Position numbers and translations under genes: made by a program
Part shown: positions 11,401 to 23,652 of the stretch, one piece after another
How the letters are laid out: each line of letters opens with the position of its first letter
Numbering within the stretch: position 1 is the stretch's first letter
Assembly (NCBI GenBank): GCA_963580455.1
Contig: OY756958.1
Span: 27,168,501-27,232,500 of the forward strand
From: Euonymus europaeus
Lineage: Eukaryota > Streptophyta > Magnoliopsida > Celastrales > Celastraceae
DNA: 64,000 nucleotides
Direction: 5' to 3'
The notes under the pieces: model-generated
Seen by the model: the letters and a program-made list of their open reading frames with translations, nothing else
What the model was told of the DNA's origin: nothing
Database searches by the model: none

Positions 11401-14400
11401 CTATCGAATAACTAACCCTGTGCCCAATGCTTATGCTCTTTGGTTGATATCTGTGATATGTGAGATCTGGTTCGCTATATCTTGGATATTGGATCAGTTC
11501 CCTAAGTGGCTTCCTGTAAACCGTGAAACATATCTTGACAGGCTTGCTTTAAGGTAGGATTTTTTTTCCTTGTCCTTTCTTGTCAAGTGATTGAATCCTT
11601 GTGTGCGTTGCTAAAGTCATTCCACTTGAAGTTGCACATATTTTGTATCTCCTTGATGCTTTAATAAAATATCTTTCTGTATTAAGAAAGGCTGTATGCA
11701 TTTTCAGAGATTTAATTCCCTATCTATTGCATACAGATATGATCGTGAAGGAGAACCATCACAATTAGCTGCTGTTGACATTTTTGTCAGTACTGTTGAT
11801 CCCTTGAAGGAGCCTCCTCTTGTGACAGCTAATACCGTGCTTTCCATTCTTGCCGTTGACTACCCAGTTGATAAGGTTTCTTGCTATGTGTCTGATGATG
11901 GTGCTGCCATGTTGACATTTGAAGCTCTTTCTGAAACGTCAGAATTTGCTAGAAAATGGGTACCTTTCTGCAAGAAATATAACATTGAGCCACGGGCTCC
12001 AGAATGGTACTTCACACAAAAGATTGACTACTTAAAAGATAAAGTCCAACCATCATTTGTGAAAGATCGGAGAGCTATGAAGGTCAGAGTTGGTGCATAA
12101 ACATAAATGTCTGCAATTAATTTTACTGTAACTGAATCTTTTTATTCACCCTTTACCCTTGTAATGCAGAGAGAATATGAAGAATTTAAGATTCGAATCA
12201 ATGGGCTTGTTGCAAAGGCACAAAAAATTCCTGAAGAAGGATGGATTATGCAAGATGGCACTCCATGGCCTGGAAATAACATCAGAGACCATCCAGGAAT
12301 GATCCAGGTATCCAATTTTTGCACTTGTGGAACATTTTGTAGTAAACATCAGTAGTAATAGCTCCTAGAGTCGTTCTAATGTTGTTTGCTATTATGATAC
12401 TGTTCTTGGACCACTTCTACGTTTCAGTTACTCTTCCACTTGTTATGGACCTCCTCTGCTTAAATTTCTGGTATACTGGGCAGTGTGTAACTGTTACTGT
12501 TTAATTTTTCATTTGTAGGTTTTCTTGGGGCAAAGTGGAGGGCTTGATGCTGAGGGTAATGAGCTGCCTCGTTTAGTTTATGTTTCTCGTGAAAAGCGTC
12601 CAGGATTCCAGCATCACAAGAAAGCCGGTGCTATGAATGCTCTTGTGAGTATTTTGTTATAAAAATAGTTTCTTCCATGTAAAATTAGATTTTCATATCC
12701 AGGATTTATTGGAGGCCTGATGGTTGGTGTTTAATTGTCACAGGTTCGAGTCTCAGCTGTGCTTACTAATGGGCCTTTCTTGTTGAATCTTGATTGTGAT
12801 CACTATATTAACAACAGCAAGGCCTTGAGGGAAGCTATGTGCTTTCTAATGGATCCCAACCTTGGGAAACATGTTTGCTATGTTCAGTTCCCACAGAGAT
12901 TTGATGGTATTGATAGGAATGATCGATATGCCAACCGAAATACTGTGTTCTTTGATGTGAGTTCCTCCTCCTGTCATTGAGCAACCTGTTCTTTGTGTCT
13001 AATGTTGCGATCAAATTAGCAGTAGATGATGTCTTCAAGCATTGCATATTGGTTTTGGTTTATTTCTCTTTTGACGCAATTTCTTCTGTGGTGGTTTCCA
13101 TATTAACTTGAGAGGTATATTATTTTTGGTTTATTTCTCTTTTGACGCAATTTCTTCTGTGGTGGTTTCCAGATTAACTTGAGAGGTTTGGATGGCATCC
13201 AAGGTCCTGTTTATGTGGGTACTGGATGTGTCTTCAATCGAACAGCTTTGTATGGTTATGAGCCACCTCTCAAACCCAAGCACAAGAAATCTGGATTTTT
13301 CGCATCAATGTGCGGCGGCGGGTCACGGAAGAAAGGGTCAAAGTCCAGTAAGAAGGCCTCTGATAAGAAGAAATCTGGCAAACATGTGGATCCCACTGTG
13401 CCGATTTTCAGTTTAGAGGATATAGAGGAGGGGGTAGAAGGTAAGCTTATTTGTTCTGATTTTCATTAGTAGGTGTGATGATTGAGCACAACAAAATGAC
13501 ATCAAGTTGGCCTTCAGCCTTCTTATTAATTATGCTTAAATTGCTTTGGTCTTTTATATTGTTAGGTTCAATTAGATGTGACATATTTAATTGCCATCTT
13601 TGAAATCAGGTGCTGGATTTGATGATGAGAAGTCTCTGCTCATGTCTCAAATGAGCCTAGAGAAAAGATTTGGCCAGTCTGCTGTTTTTGTTGCCTCTAC
13701 ACTTATGGAGAATGGTGGTGTTCCGCAATCGGCAACACCAGAAACTCTTCTTAAGGAGGCAATTCATGTTATCAGTTGTGGGTACGAGGATAAAACGGAT
13801 TGGGGTAATGAGGTACGTTGGTTTCTTTTGTTCAAAATTACAACTTCCCTTCAAATTCCTTTTATCCCCCACCCACATCCATTTTTCTTTTATCTCTCTT
13901 TTATAAGTGTTAGCATTCTCTTTTGCTTTGCAGATTGGATGGATCTATGGTTCTGTTACAGAAGATATTCTTACTGGATTTAAGATGCATGCTCGTGGGT
14001 GGAGGTCAATTTATTGCATGCCCAAACGGCCAGCCTTCAAAGGATCTGCTCCAATTAATCTTTCTGATCGTCTAAACCAAGTGCTTCGATGGGCTCTTGG
14101 CTCTGTTGAAATTCTTCTTAGTCGGCACTGTCCCATCTGGTATGGTTATGGTGGTAGGCTGAAGTGGCTTGAAAGGTTTGCATATGTGAACACCACCATC
14201 TACCCAATTACCGCCATTCCCCTTCTTATGTATTGCACACTGCCTGCTATTTGTCTGCTCACAAACAAGTTCATTATTCCTCAGGTTTGATCTTTATCTT
14301 AAATCATTATTTTATCTGAAGTCATTACTTTATTGGCCTGTGAGCAGCTATGATGTCCATGCTGCTGAAGATTACAGCTTTAACCACGTCATGCTATATG

Positions 14401-15187
14401 GGAATATTATCATTGTCTATAGATCTTAGTGGTAATGACTTTTGTACCTGGATAATGTTACCAACTAGCATGACATGTTTTAGGAGAGGTCGTTTGCTGG
14501 AACTGCAGAGCTTGCCTTTCCAATATCTAATTACCCTAAGGATAATAAATGTATATTCTTTTCACTACGCCCCTAAATATTTTTTGTTCTGGCCCTTTGC
14601 AGATTAGTAACATTGCAAGTATATGGTTTCTTGCTCTCTTCCTTTCCATCTTTGCAACCGGTATTTTGGAGATGAGATGGAGTGGGGTTGGAATTGACGA
14701 GTGGTGGAGAAATGAACAGTTTTGGGTTATCGGTGGTGTCTCTGCCCATCTTTTTGCCGTTTTCCAAGGGCTGCTGAAAGTACTTGCTGGAATTGACACC
14801 AACTTTACTGTCACCTCCAAGGCATCAGATGAAGATGGGGATTCTGCAGAACTTTACATGTTCAAATGGACAACACTGCTCATCCCACCAACAACTCTCC
14901 TCATTGTGAACTTGGTTGGTGTTGTTGCGGGTACCTCCTATGCAATCAACAGCGGTTATCAATCTTGGGGTCCTCTCTTTGGAAAATTATTCTTTGCATT
15001 CTGGGTGATTGTCCATCTTTATCCTTTCCTCAAAGGTCTGATGGGTCGTCAGAACCGAACACCGACAATTGTCGTCGTGTGGTCCATTCTCCTTGCTTCC
15101 ATCTTCTCCTTGTTGTGGGTAAGGGTTGATCCATTCACCACTAGAGTCACTGGTCCAGATGGGCAGCGGTGTGGAATCTACTGTTAA
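8482..15187 (+). CDS. CESA3: Cellulose synthase catalytic subunit, CESA3 type
   Basis: Fourteen coding exons: 8482-8505, 8710-8905, 9850-10070, 10154-10268, 10362-10560, 11287-11553, 11737-12082, 12170-12307, 12519-12644, 12744-12956, 13173-13440, 13610-13812, 13934-14284 and 14603-15187. They sum to 1083 residues with all phases agreeing. The protein begins MESEGETV, then a RING-like zinc finger (CQIC to CPQC, about 20-65) for dimerisation. Two membrane spans lie near 276-295 and 302-324. The cytosolic GT-A glucosyltransferase domain follows with D394/D395 in SDDG, D561-C-D563, T781-E-D783 and Q821-VLRW. About six more C-terminal spans follow. It polymerises UDP-glucose into beta-1,4-glucan in plasma-membrane rosettes. 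The N-terminus and class-specific region match Arabidopsis CESA3, a primary-wall isoform. The tail ([11 protein letters not shown]) differs slightly from it. Confidence 0.97.
9210..9790 (-). mobile_element. LINE (L1-type) ORF2 tail relic inside CESA3 intron 2
   Basis: Read on the minus strand, this stretch carries [13 protein letters not shown] (about 9535-9495) and, further on, [10 protein letters not shown]. These are typical of the zinc-knuckle region that follows reverse transcriptase in plant L1-type LINEs. Stops and frame changes lie between them. Neither the reverse transcriptase core nor a poly(A) tail was found. It is a dead fragment antisense to CESA3 and explains why this intron is nearly 950 bases long. 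Confidence 0.6.
10717..11122. mobile_element. PIF/Harbinger-like MITE in CESA3 intron 5
   Basis: The ends are terminal inverted repeats: GAGCATCTCCAATGGTG at the left and the complement of CACCATTAGAGATGCTC at the right. The similarity runs about 40 bases inward. The element is flanked by a 3-bp direct duplication TAA (10714-10716 and 11123-11125), the target preference of the PIF/Harbinger superfamily. At about 406 bp and with no open frame it is non-autonomous. It lies inside the intron that ends at 11286 and leaves both splice sites intact. Confidence 0.8.
13053..13187 (+). repeat. 71-bp-offset tandem duplication spanning the CESA3 exon 11 acceptor
   Basis: 13053-13116 and 13124-13187 are near-identical copies, 64 bp each and offset by 71 bp. 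The unit covers the end of intron 10, the acceptor and the first 15 bases of exon 11 (coding INLRG). In the right copy the acceptor reads tttccag (AG at 13171-13172). In the left copy the same site reads tttccat, so the AG is lost at 13101. Only the right acceptor keeps the frame with no stray residues. Confidence 0.9.
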
Positions 15188-15588
15188 TACGAGCGAGCGA
15201 CTGACTGAAAACTGTTGGTTGATATGTTGCCTTTGGTTGGTTTATTTATTTTTTGGTCCAAATTATAGACTTGGAAGGCTGTGCAGTACACTCCTCTCCT
15301 CTCTTTTTTGGTAATGCCGTGTGAAGATCTTGTGCCTGAAAGTCTCATCAAATTAGTCCTTAATTTTGTGAAGTGCTCTCATATTTGATCCCCCACGGGG
15401 TCACCTGTCGACCTTTGCATGTAATAGACAACGTGTCGTAAATCTATTATAAGATTAACATGATTCGTCCTTTGTACTTGTCATTATCACACGTGTAGTT
15501 ACAGTAGAGTAGACACGTAGGCACAGTATATTTCCTTATAAAAGAAAAGGACACAGTTCCCTTAATTTTGTCAAGAAAACTGAAGGCA
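15188..15588. other. CESA3 3' flank and upstream DNA of the next gene
   Basis: A 400-bp interval between the CESA3 stop and the next start codon. The first part is probably CESA3 3' untranslated sequence. The second part must carry the promoter of the small gene. It includes an ACGTGT core near 15490 and a second CACGT core near 15512, both of the ABRE type, plus a TATA-like tataaaag at about 15537. Both assignments are from sequence resemblance only. Confidence 0.45.
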
Positions 15589-16256
15589 ATGTCAATCATG
15601 GGCGACACCGAAGAACCTATTCTCTCCAGATTGGATCGCTTAGACAACCTGGTACATGTTGCTAACATTGTCTTTGAATTTGCTTCGATTTTTTTGAAGT
15701 TTTTTTTTTTAGTATATATGTCTACGGTGTATGTATTGCAACCTTTTATGGGTTGTGATAAGTTTGATATGGTACGTACGATACTTTCCAGCTGAGGTTC
15801 TCACAGGAAATCAAAGGACTCAACGGATCGCCGAGGAGCTTCTGTGAATCAAGGCCGTCAAGTGGGACCCTGACAAGCGAAGGGCGTGGATCTTCCCTTG
15901 ATTTCTCGCTAAAGAACTTAGAAAAGCACTGCCGTCCGATTGAGCTCGTGATTACGCAGGCCGAACTCAAAGGGACCCTCATTGAGAGGCTGGAACGAGC
16001 AGAGTGTCGCGTGTTGAAGGTGAGATGATGACAAGCAAATGTGGACCGTCCTGATTATTTTAGGTAAAAGTAAGCTAATTGGAAGGCTCTGATGTAATTG
16101 TATCAGCTGTGTTTGCAGCTAGAGGAAGAACTGGAGGCAGAGAGAAAGAGGGAAGAAAAGAGGCCCCACAAGAAGGGACTGAAGCAACTGGTGAAAAATT
16201 GTGTCCAGATAAATGGAAAACACAAGAGGGGGGTTATTGAGTTTTGGAAATTTTGA
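15589..16256 (+). CDS. Small conserved plant protein of unknown function
   Basis: Three coding exons, 15589-15651, 15792-16019 and 16119-16256, all phase 0, giving 142 residues. The first ATG is followed in frame by another at 15598, and either could start. The protein begins GDTEEPILSRLDRLDNL, which looks like the start of a helix or coiled coil. A Ser-rich middle follows (SPRSFCESRPSSGTLTSEGR), then SLKNLEKHCRPIELV, a probable helix GTLIERLERAECRVLKLEEELEAE, and a very basic Lys/Arg tail ending GVIEFWKF. I recall unnamed plant proteins with this layout but know of no function. Intron 1 sits at the left edge of a segmental duplication, and a broken copy of this gene lies at 24208-24312. Confidence 0.75.
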
Positions 16257-19200
16257 AGTGGTTTTTATGTCTTTTTGTTGTCTCCTTTTATTTGTGAATA
16301 TACTTTGAAGACTCAAATCTTATAAGGGTTTTTTGCTACTTTCAACTCTAGTGAAAAGTTTTGCATATATAAAGTAAGAGTTGGTGAAAATTTGTCAACC
16401 ACGTGTTTTGTCGATTTGATTGGATTTTTGTTGTTGTGATTGGACCAGCAAATATATCAATATAATATTTAATTTATGGATTTTATTTTTACTGTGATAG
16501 AGGTATGTGGGACTCCTCTAATAAGGAAATACGAGGTCATGAATTTTGTAATGCTCCATGTTGCTGGGTTTTGAAATAAGACCAACATAGTATGCATTGT
16601 CGGAAGACCTTAATTTTTAATGATTCATTAAATTTTCACTTTTTGGTATTCATGGATCTATCAAACTGTAACCAATGCTAATGTATTTGGGATATATAAT
16701 GCGAAGGAACTGAAGTGTACAAAATATTTGAAATAATCGAAACCATCCTTTGTTATTTTTGGGAAAAAAATCAGTAATGCTAGGAAACTGATAATTTTAA
16801 TTCCAAAAATATCTCTGTAATGTGCGACATTTATTCATTGGATGTGATAGACATAATCTCTAGGGAAACATTGAAAATTACATTTAATAAATTAATGACA
16901 CAAATTGTTCGGATGCTCTTGAGATAAAAAAATCAGTGAAATTTTTTATCATTTTCGAAAGGAAAAAAAATCAATTGACCGGGATTGCTGTTCATGCAAC
17001 TAATCATGTGCGGTTGTGGAAGTCCAGGTGGTTTTTCAAGTGGTGGCTCGAATATGTGTCCTCGTGATAGAGGAACTGGGCGGCCCGGCCCGGCCCAACA
17101 CATAAGCAGGAGGGTCGGCCCAATTTTTCTTCGAATATTCATCAAATGACACGTGGCGATACCTTTTCACCTACTCGTGTCTGGTTGTGCAAGTGTGAGG
17201 TGATTTGGTGACTCGGGGACTAAGCAAAAGTTAGTGGAATCATGGATGGACCCCAACTGAGATCGGTTCCACTAGAGGGAGCCAATATTGAAAAAACCTG
17301 TCAAAGTGAAATTGTTCGTTTGTGTCTCAATCACTTTCCAAAGACCCATTTAGTACTTTTCAAGAATAGGATTGCATATGGTCTCGTTTGGTAATCTCCT
17401 CACTTAGCTTTCTCTCCAAGGAAGTTGAGGTAGAGTTGTCAAACAAAACCCTAATAAGTTAGCATTTAGGGCCCTTCAAAATTCTCATCCTGACATTGTA
17501 GTACTATATGTATGGTGTGTGATTGGATGTGTAGGAGTTGTTGTTTTCATGCCTAAGATTGAAAATGAGAGCTTGTGATTGTGAAAGGAGGAGTCCAAAC
17601 AAACAACCTTAATTCTGACTTGTTTGGTTGTTAATTTTTGTGTTTTTTAGGATCTTGAAAATAACTCTCCTCCTCAATTAATATTCAAATATGTTTAATT
17701 CTTTATTACTTAGATTTTGACTAAAATCTTATAAAACGAAACCTGGTGAAGCAAAAAAATCCAAATCAAGAACTTAAGTTTAAACCTGTTTAATTCTTTA
17801 TTCAAATCTCATTAATCCAAGTACTTAAGTTTAAACCACCTCAAAATCCAAATCAAGAACATCTTCTAGGTTGCACTTCTAACAAAAATTGATAGTCATT
17901 ATACACAACACTTCCACAACACCCGGATAATAAAATATAGTAATAGAATGCACAATTACAAATATACTTCAACATCCAATTATATATGTGCAAGCCTTAA
18001 ACTAAATGAGTCAGGAGAGTAAGAGTTATGGGTGAGCTTGCAAGATAAGAGAATTGTTTAGTGAATTGGCTACTGGAGGCCTATAATTTTTTTAATTGGG
18101 GGCCTATGCATTAACCCGCACTAGGGCTAATGTAACTTTTTTTAATTGGGTGTGGGCCGTGCCTCTAGTGAAGTCCGCCTCTAAAAACACCTTGGTGATG
18201 TTATTTTGAGATACAACTCTCATGTTTTGAAATGTTTTAAGGCATCTCGCACTTATTTATTACGGCAGTGCTAATCATCCATAGAGATTTCATCCATAAA
18301 CGTCCATAAGCAGATATGACAGGTCATACACCACTGATTTTGATGACAAAATCAAGTTTCAATTTTTTTTTAAAAAAAAACATTAACACTATGGACGCAA
18401 ATGTCTGTGGACATTTACATTTTTCGTTTCTCTTATCAAAGCCCTTCAAGCAATTTAAATGTTACAAAGACTCACGGTGGCTTAGTCTATTTCTAGGCAC
18501 ATCTCCTCCAGTTTTAAATATTAATAAATAGCAATGTAATATTCCATATTTTATGCAATTTTGACAAGATAAAATATTGAATCATGGTTTTAAATCTCAT
18601 TTTCCTCACAACAAAATTGTTAAGACGGTCCAAAGTTGGCGTGGATAAAAACGAGAGCATGAAAATGGACATGAAAAAGCCAACATAATATGCATTTTTC
18701 GAAATTCCCACATGTGATTAGTGATAACAATACATGCAATTGTGTGATTTCATTTTTTTAATGAATATATATCACAATTATTCCAATTTTTCTTAGATGG
18801 TTTAAACAATAACTAGAATATATGAAAATAATAATAATAATAATCTACATGTTTCTTATTGTCATGTGCAAGTTAAATGTATTAACACGTTACATGTATT
18901 AATATTTTTATTTTGTCATTGAAAATAATATAAAAAATAAATATTAGTTACATTCGCTACAAAATTAGAAAATTTCTAATCAAGCGAAATATATCCTCTT
19001 ACAGAAATCCCAACCATTCTTAGAATGGTATTGGAGAATCTTATCGCTATTACTCAAACAAGGACGAAACGTATGCTTGCAATATAGATGTAATTATTAC
19101 TATGTGGAGATGAGTTCTTTAAGATTAGGCTAAAAAAGTTATGACTTATTATAATGTAGAATTTATTGTTATTTACTGCCGATCATAATTAAGATTGTAA

Positions 19201-19679
19201 TTTTTTACGAGTATGTGAAGATTATTTCTATATAAAATATCATTATAAAAAAGTTTTACTATAATGTATGTATGCATCTATCACTTTGGTACTCAATGCC
19301 TTTCCACCTGGACTTGACTCAACATTTAACCAAAATTGAGCACTGCCTTGACGTCCGTTTTCTCCTACTCTGCGGATTCCAAATCCACTTATTTTCATTT
19401 CACTTTTTTTTAATACAAAAGCCTTTTCCATGACCGTACTCGGTTCAGCCGGTAACCCCCACTATTGACCTACCTCGCCAAACAAGAGTGCTCAATTTCC
19501 GTAACCGGCTAAATGGGTTGCCCCGGTCCCCCCTCTCCATAGTCCATAAAGAAGAAGTCCTGAGGAATTTGACTCATTTCAACTACATTTGGTGTGAATT
19601 TCAATGTCATTTCTTCCAATTTATATCCTAGAATTTCTCCTGCATTTCATCTCAATTTAGAGTTCTGAACGCTACTCTC
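16257..19679. other. Intergenic region upstream of the left OXS2-type gene
   Basis: AT-rich DNA without a convincing gene. From about 17130 on it is matched by 24360-26850 in the right unit. The interval of roughly 15980-17120 is absent from the right unit. A G-box-like ACACGTGG core lies at about 17150. The short minus-strand frame at 18514-18711 is repeated at 25373-25621 only because the DNA is duplicated. It has no family signature. Confidence 0.6.
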
Positions 19680-21473
19680 TCTGCGTATGTGCGAACTCTC
19701 TCTGTTTCTAAAGTTTTCGTAGAATCGACGCTAATGGACGCTGAATCTACTGTCCTAGTGCTTCGTTTGTGGTTTCGATTTGTGTATGGAGGCAGTGTCG
19801 GGACCCTTGATCTTTCTCTCTTATGGTATTAAGTAAATGTTCGCGACCTAGATTTGTTGACTTTCATTGTTCCGGCCTCGATTGCGATTCCGCGTAACAG
19901 TCGGTGAGTTTTACAATGTTTATCTGGTGGCTTAGTTGCTTATGGATATTTTTGTGATCGGAAAGTTTGGAGTCTGATAAACTGATTTTATTGGTTTCCT
20001 TTTCTGATCTGATTTCTGTACTTGTTATTGGGTGTTTGTTTCTTTATACAGATTTTCAGTTTTAAGTTGTTCTGTGGATTTTGATGATATTATGGTTTGT
20101 GAACTCCTTTTCAAGCTTGGAGTTTTTCTTCTTGCTGCTGATGAGTGTGTTTTTTTAAAGTATTTTTCTGAACTTTCCGCCTTTTGTTTTTGGGATCTTT
20201 CAAATTTATCTTTTTTATCAGAAGTTTGGAGTCTGATCAACTGATTTTCTTGGTTTTCTTTTTTTGATCTGATTCTCGCGACTTGTTATTGGGTGTTTGT
20301 TTGTTTATAAAGAATTTCAGTTTTAAGTTGTTCTATGGATTTTGATGATCTTATGGTTTGTGAACTACTCCTCTCTCTATCAAGCTTGGAGTTTTTTCTG
20401 TCGATGAATGTGTTTTCTTTGAAGTATTTTTCTCATATTTTCTGCTTTGGTTTTTGGGATCTTCCAAATTTAGAGCTAATCCTTATTTCGGGTATTGCTT
20501 AAGCTTTCTGCTAGTATTTCACATCACTTTTTATGTTGACAGGTGTCCAGAATTTCTTTGCTTTATCACACCCAGAGCATCTTGTCACTGATGTAATTAA
20601 GTTGATATTCCGTTTCTTTTTCAAATCTTTGATAAATCCGGATTAGATTGGGCTCCTATATTTTTTCCTTTTCTTATTACTACTATTTTTTAAGCTTTGA
20701 TTTTGAAAGTTCGGTTTTCGAAATTGTTCTTGTTATCACATTCGCACATAGCATCTGTGTCAGTGATGAATCTGTGTAGTTGATTTTTGGATTCTTTTCT
20801 TATCTTGATGATTTTATTCCCACATCAAATTTTCCCTTTTATGTTCTTAGTGGTCTATATATGACAACATCATTCTTTGCCATTCTATGCGATTCTATGA
20901 ATAAATATTTCTCTTGAGAATCAAAATTTCCAATCTATTTATGAATTTTATTATGAGCCTAATCTTCTCATTTGGATGATTCCGGACGTCCAATTGCTAT
21001 ATTATGCAACTCAGGCTAAGATTCCCTTTGTTGATCAGTTACTATTTATGCATCCTTGTATCCTATCCTGTTTTGGATTTTAGCACGGAAGAGGGATATA
21101 AACTTTATAAGTTGTTGGTTCTTTAATTTTCATTGCAAGAAGTTATTACAGATGATGTGGGTATTTGTTCTTCCCGGACAGCTGTTTTTCCCATTTCTTC
21201 TTTCATATAGGGTTTTAATTTGAGCTCAAATTTGGATGAAGCTGTAATTTTCTCTCTGCAAGTCTATTCTGCTTCGACCCTATTGACAATGCTTTAACAG
21301 CTGCAGTTTCATGCATATATTTAGATCAGTATGTACTGCCCATAGTTGTTGTCTGAGTTTATGTTATTTTAAAGTTTAGAAATACTATTGTAAAGTCTCT
21401 TTTCTTCGAGTTCTTATGTTATTGTTGACACACTGATGTTTTTAGTGTATTTGTCTTTTCAGCTTATTGAAGC
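19680..21473 (+). promoter_or_regulatory. Spliced 5' leader of the left OXS2-type gene
   Basis: By comparison with the right copy, the leader contains two introns: one starting at a gtgagt donor at about 19903, a short leader exon at 20543-20592 (acceptor gacag, donor gtaatt), and a second intron ending at a cttttcag acceptor near 21461. The same short exon and splice sites occur at about 27744-27791 in the right copy, which supports them. The first intron contains a 260-bp tandem repeat. Confidence 0.55.
19960..20470. repeat. Tandem repeat of about 260 bp in the leader intron, left copy
   Basis: Two successive blocks, about 19963-20220 and 20222-20470, share aagtttggagtctgat, ttgttattgggtgtttgtt, gtggattttgatgat and tcaagcttggagttttt in the same order. 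The same doubled pattern occurs at about 27110-27600, so the internal duplication came before the segmental one. Confidence 0.7.
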
Positions 21474-21561
21474 ATATGCGGTGGTCCGGAGAGAACAAAA
21501 TGATCATCTAGTACATGTCCATCTGCCTTTAAAGCCGCACTTTAACTCTGACTCCGAAGGC

Positions 21562-23652
21562 ATGAATAATGTTACTGTTAAAAATGATGAAAGTTTTTCC
21601 TGCATACTGGAACTTGCTGCTGACAATGATGTCGAAGGTTTCAAGCAGTCAATAGAGCAAGATCCTTCATTGATCAACGAGTTTGGACCCTGGTATGGAC
21701 GCCAAAAGGGCTCAAAGCAAATTGTTCTTGATAATAGAACTCCATTGATGGTCGCTGCCACCTATGGCAGTCTCGATGTTCTCCATCTTATACTCTCTCA
21801 CTCTGAGGCAGATGTAAATCTGAGTTGTGGCCGGGACAATACCACTGCTCTTCATTGTGCTGCTTCTGGTGGATCCATCAGTGCAGTTGATACTGTTAAG
21901 CTGCTTATCACTGCCGGCGCTGATACAAATAGTATGGATGCAAATGGTCATCGTCCAGTTGATGTTATTTTGGTGCCTCCAAAACAACTAAGCATGAAGG
22001 TTACACTTGAGAAACTCCTCTCAGATAATGCTTCTGCTTGTGCTATTGAAGTTTGCAATTTACGTATTTCCATTAGCACCTCAAATTCTAGCTCTCCGAC
22101 CCTTTCATCGTCCATGGAAAATGGGTCGCCACCTTCTCCTTCAGATTTGATATCTTCTCCGATGGCTGTGAAATTCAACGATTTGCCTATTAGCTCTGCA
22201 CAAGAGAAGAAAGAGTATCCTATTGATCCATCATTCCCTGATATCAAGAACAGCATCTATGCTACTGATGATTTCCGTATGTATTCTTTCAAGGTTCGCC
22301 CTTGTTCCCGGGCATATTCCCATGATTGGACTGAGTGCCCATTTGTCCACCCTGGAGAAAATGCCCGCCGACGTGACCCTCGGAAGTATCACTATAGCTG
22401 TGTTCCTTGCCCTGATTTTCGCAAAGGGGATTGCAGGCGCAGAGACATGTGTGAATATGCCCATGGAGTGTTTGAATGTTGGCTGCACCCTGCACAATAT
22501 CGGACTCGACTCTGTAAGGATGGTACCAGTTGTAACAGAAGGGTGTGCTTTTTTGCGCACACAGCTGAGGAACTTCGTCCCCTGTATGTATCTACTGGAT
22601 CAGCTGTCCCTTCGCCACGAGCATCGGCCTCTGCTGCTAGCGTCATGGACATGGCTACTGCATTGAACCTTCTGCCTGGTTCCCCATTGTCCGTCTCTTC
22701 CATGTCGCCTTCTTCATTTGCTCAAGCCATGTCTCCATCGGCAAATGACGTTTCTCACCCATCCGGACCATGGCCCCCACCAAATGTACCAACACTTCAT
22801 CTTCCCGGAAGCAACTTTCAATCTAGTCGCTTGAGATCTTCCCTCAGTGCCCGAGATATTCTTCCTCCTGAGTTCAACATGTTACATGATTACGAGGCTC
22901 AGCAACATATGCTAAATGACTTGAACTGTTTCTCACCAACCCGCAACAATTCTTCATCTGCAATTCATTCTGGTTGGTCCAAAACGCTAACACCTTCAAA
23001 CCTCGATGATATGTTCTCCAGTGAAATTTCTGTGTCTCCCAGAAATGCTGATCAGGCTGCCGGTATTTTTTCTCCGACACATAAGTCGGCTGTTCTTAGT
23101 CAGTTTCAACAGCAACAGAGCTTGTTATCACCAATCAATACTAGTGTGTTCTCACCAAAGAATTCAGAGAACCCTCTGTTGCAGGCTTCATTTGGTGTTG
23201 GATCTCCTGGTAGAATGTCTCCTAGGAGTATGGAGTCTATGTCGCCTATGGGATCTAGGCTTTCCGCATTTTCTCAGCGTGAGAAGCAGCAGCTTCGCAG
23301 CCTAAGTTCAAGGGATCTTGGATCGAACAACCCCACAGTCTCTGTTGTTGGATCTCCTGCAAATTCTTGGTCCAAATGGGGCTCCCCAAATGGAAAAGTC
23401 GACTGGTCGGTCAATAAAGATGAGCTGGGTCTAATAAAAAGGACATCTTCATTTGATATTGGAAATGACGGTGAGGAGCCTGATCTGTCATGGGTCCAAT
23501 CTCTAGTCAAGGAATCACCGCCTGAGATGATGAGAGAGAAGTCGGCGGTTCTGGGCAGTGCTGCACCTCCATCTTCTGGTGAAGGTCTGAACCCTAGCTC
23601 TGTGGTTGATCCCGTTGATAATGCTGTCATAGAGCTTGAGCAGATGCATTGA
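21562..23652 (+). CDS. OXS2-type ankyrin and tandem CCCH zinc-finger protein, left copy with altered ends
   Basis: Intronless body nearly identical to the right copy: ankyrin repeats ([30 protein letters not shown]), then a plant RR-type tandem zinc finger (C-X7-C-X5-C-X3-H and C-X5-C-X4-C-X3-H), then a long Ser/Pro-rich tail. The start codon used by the right copy is ATA here, is followed by an in-frame TGA within about 11 codons, and a 1-base insertion lies further down. The first usable ATG in the main frame is 21562, giving 696 residues. The open frame runs upstream to 21436, but that part is out of register with the partner. Near the end, a 6-base loss removes Ser-Trp and a 2-base loss creates a stop, so the conserved terminal residues are missing. 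It may be a shortened active paralogue or a gene early in decay. Confidence 0.7.
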   Translation: MNNVTVKNDESFSCILELAADNDVEGFKQSIEQDPSLINEFGPWYGRQKGSKQIVLDNRTPLMVAATYGSLDVLHLILSHSEADVNLSCGRDNTTALHCAASGGSISAVDTVKLLITAGADTNSMDANGHRPVDVILVPPKQLSMKVTLEKLLSDNASACAIEVCNLRISISTSNSSSPTLSSSMENGSPPSPSDLISSPMAVKFNDLPISSAQEKKEYPIDPSFPDIKNSIYATDDFRMYSFKVRPCSRAYSHDWTECPFVHPGENARRRDPRKYHYSCVPCPDFRKGDCRRRDMCEYAHGVFECWLHPAQYRTRLCKDGTSCNRRVCFFAHTAEELRPLYVSTGSAVPSPRASASAASVMDMATALNLLPGSPLSVSSMSPSSFAQAMSPSANDVSHPSGPWPPPNVPTLHLPGSNFQSSRLRSSLSARDILPPEFNMLHDYEAQQHMLNDLNCFSPTRNNSSSAIHSGWSKTLTPSNLDDMFSSEISVSPRNADQAAGIFSPTHKSAVLSQFQQQQSLLSPINTSVFSPKNSENPLLQASFGVGSPGRMSPRSMESMSPMGSRLSAFSQREKQQLRSLSSRDLGSNNPTVSVVGSPANSWSKWGSPNGKVDWSVNKDELGLIKRTSSFDIGNDGEEPDLSWVQSLVKESPPEMMREKSAVLGSAAPPSSGEGLNPSSVVDPVDNAVIELEQMH

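Noticed and set aside
12742..12756. GGTTCGAGTCTC, a near-perfect tRNA box B
   Set aside because: It is coding sequence of CESA3 exon 10 (Val-Arg-Val-Ser) directly after the splice acceptor; no box A or cloverleaf fits around it.
18514..18711. Minus-strand 65-codon frame repeated at 25373-25621
   Set aside because: The repeat reflects the segmental duplication; the frame has no motif and lies in AT-rich intergenic DNA.
22231..22703. Antisense open frames of about 100 codons inside the zinc-finger genes, present in both copies
   Set aside because: They mirror codon bias of the real gene and recur only because the gene is duplicated.
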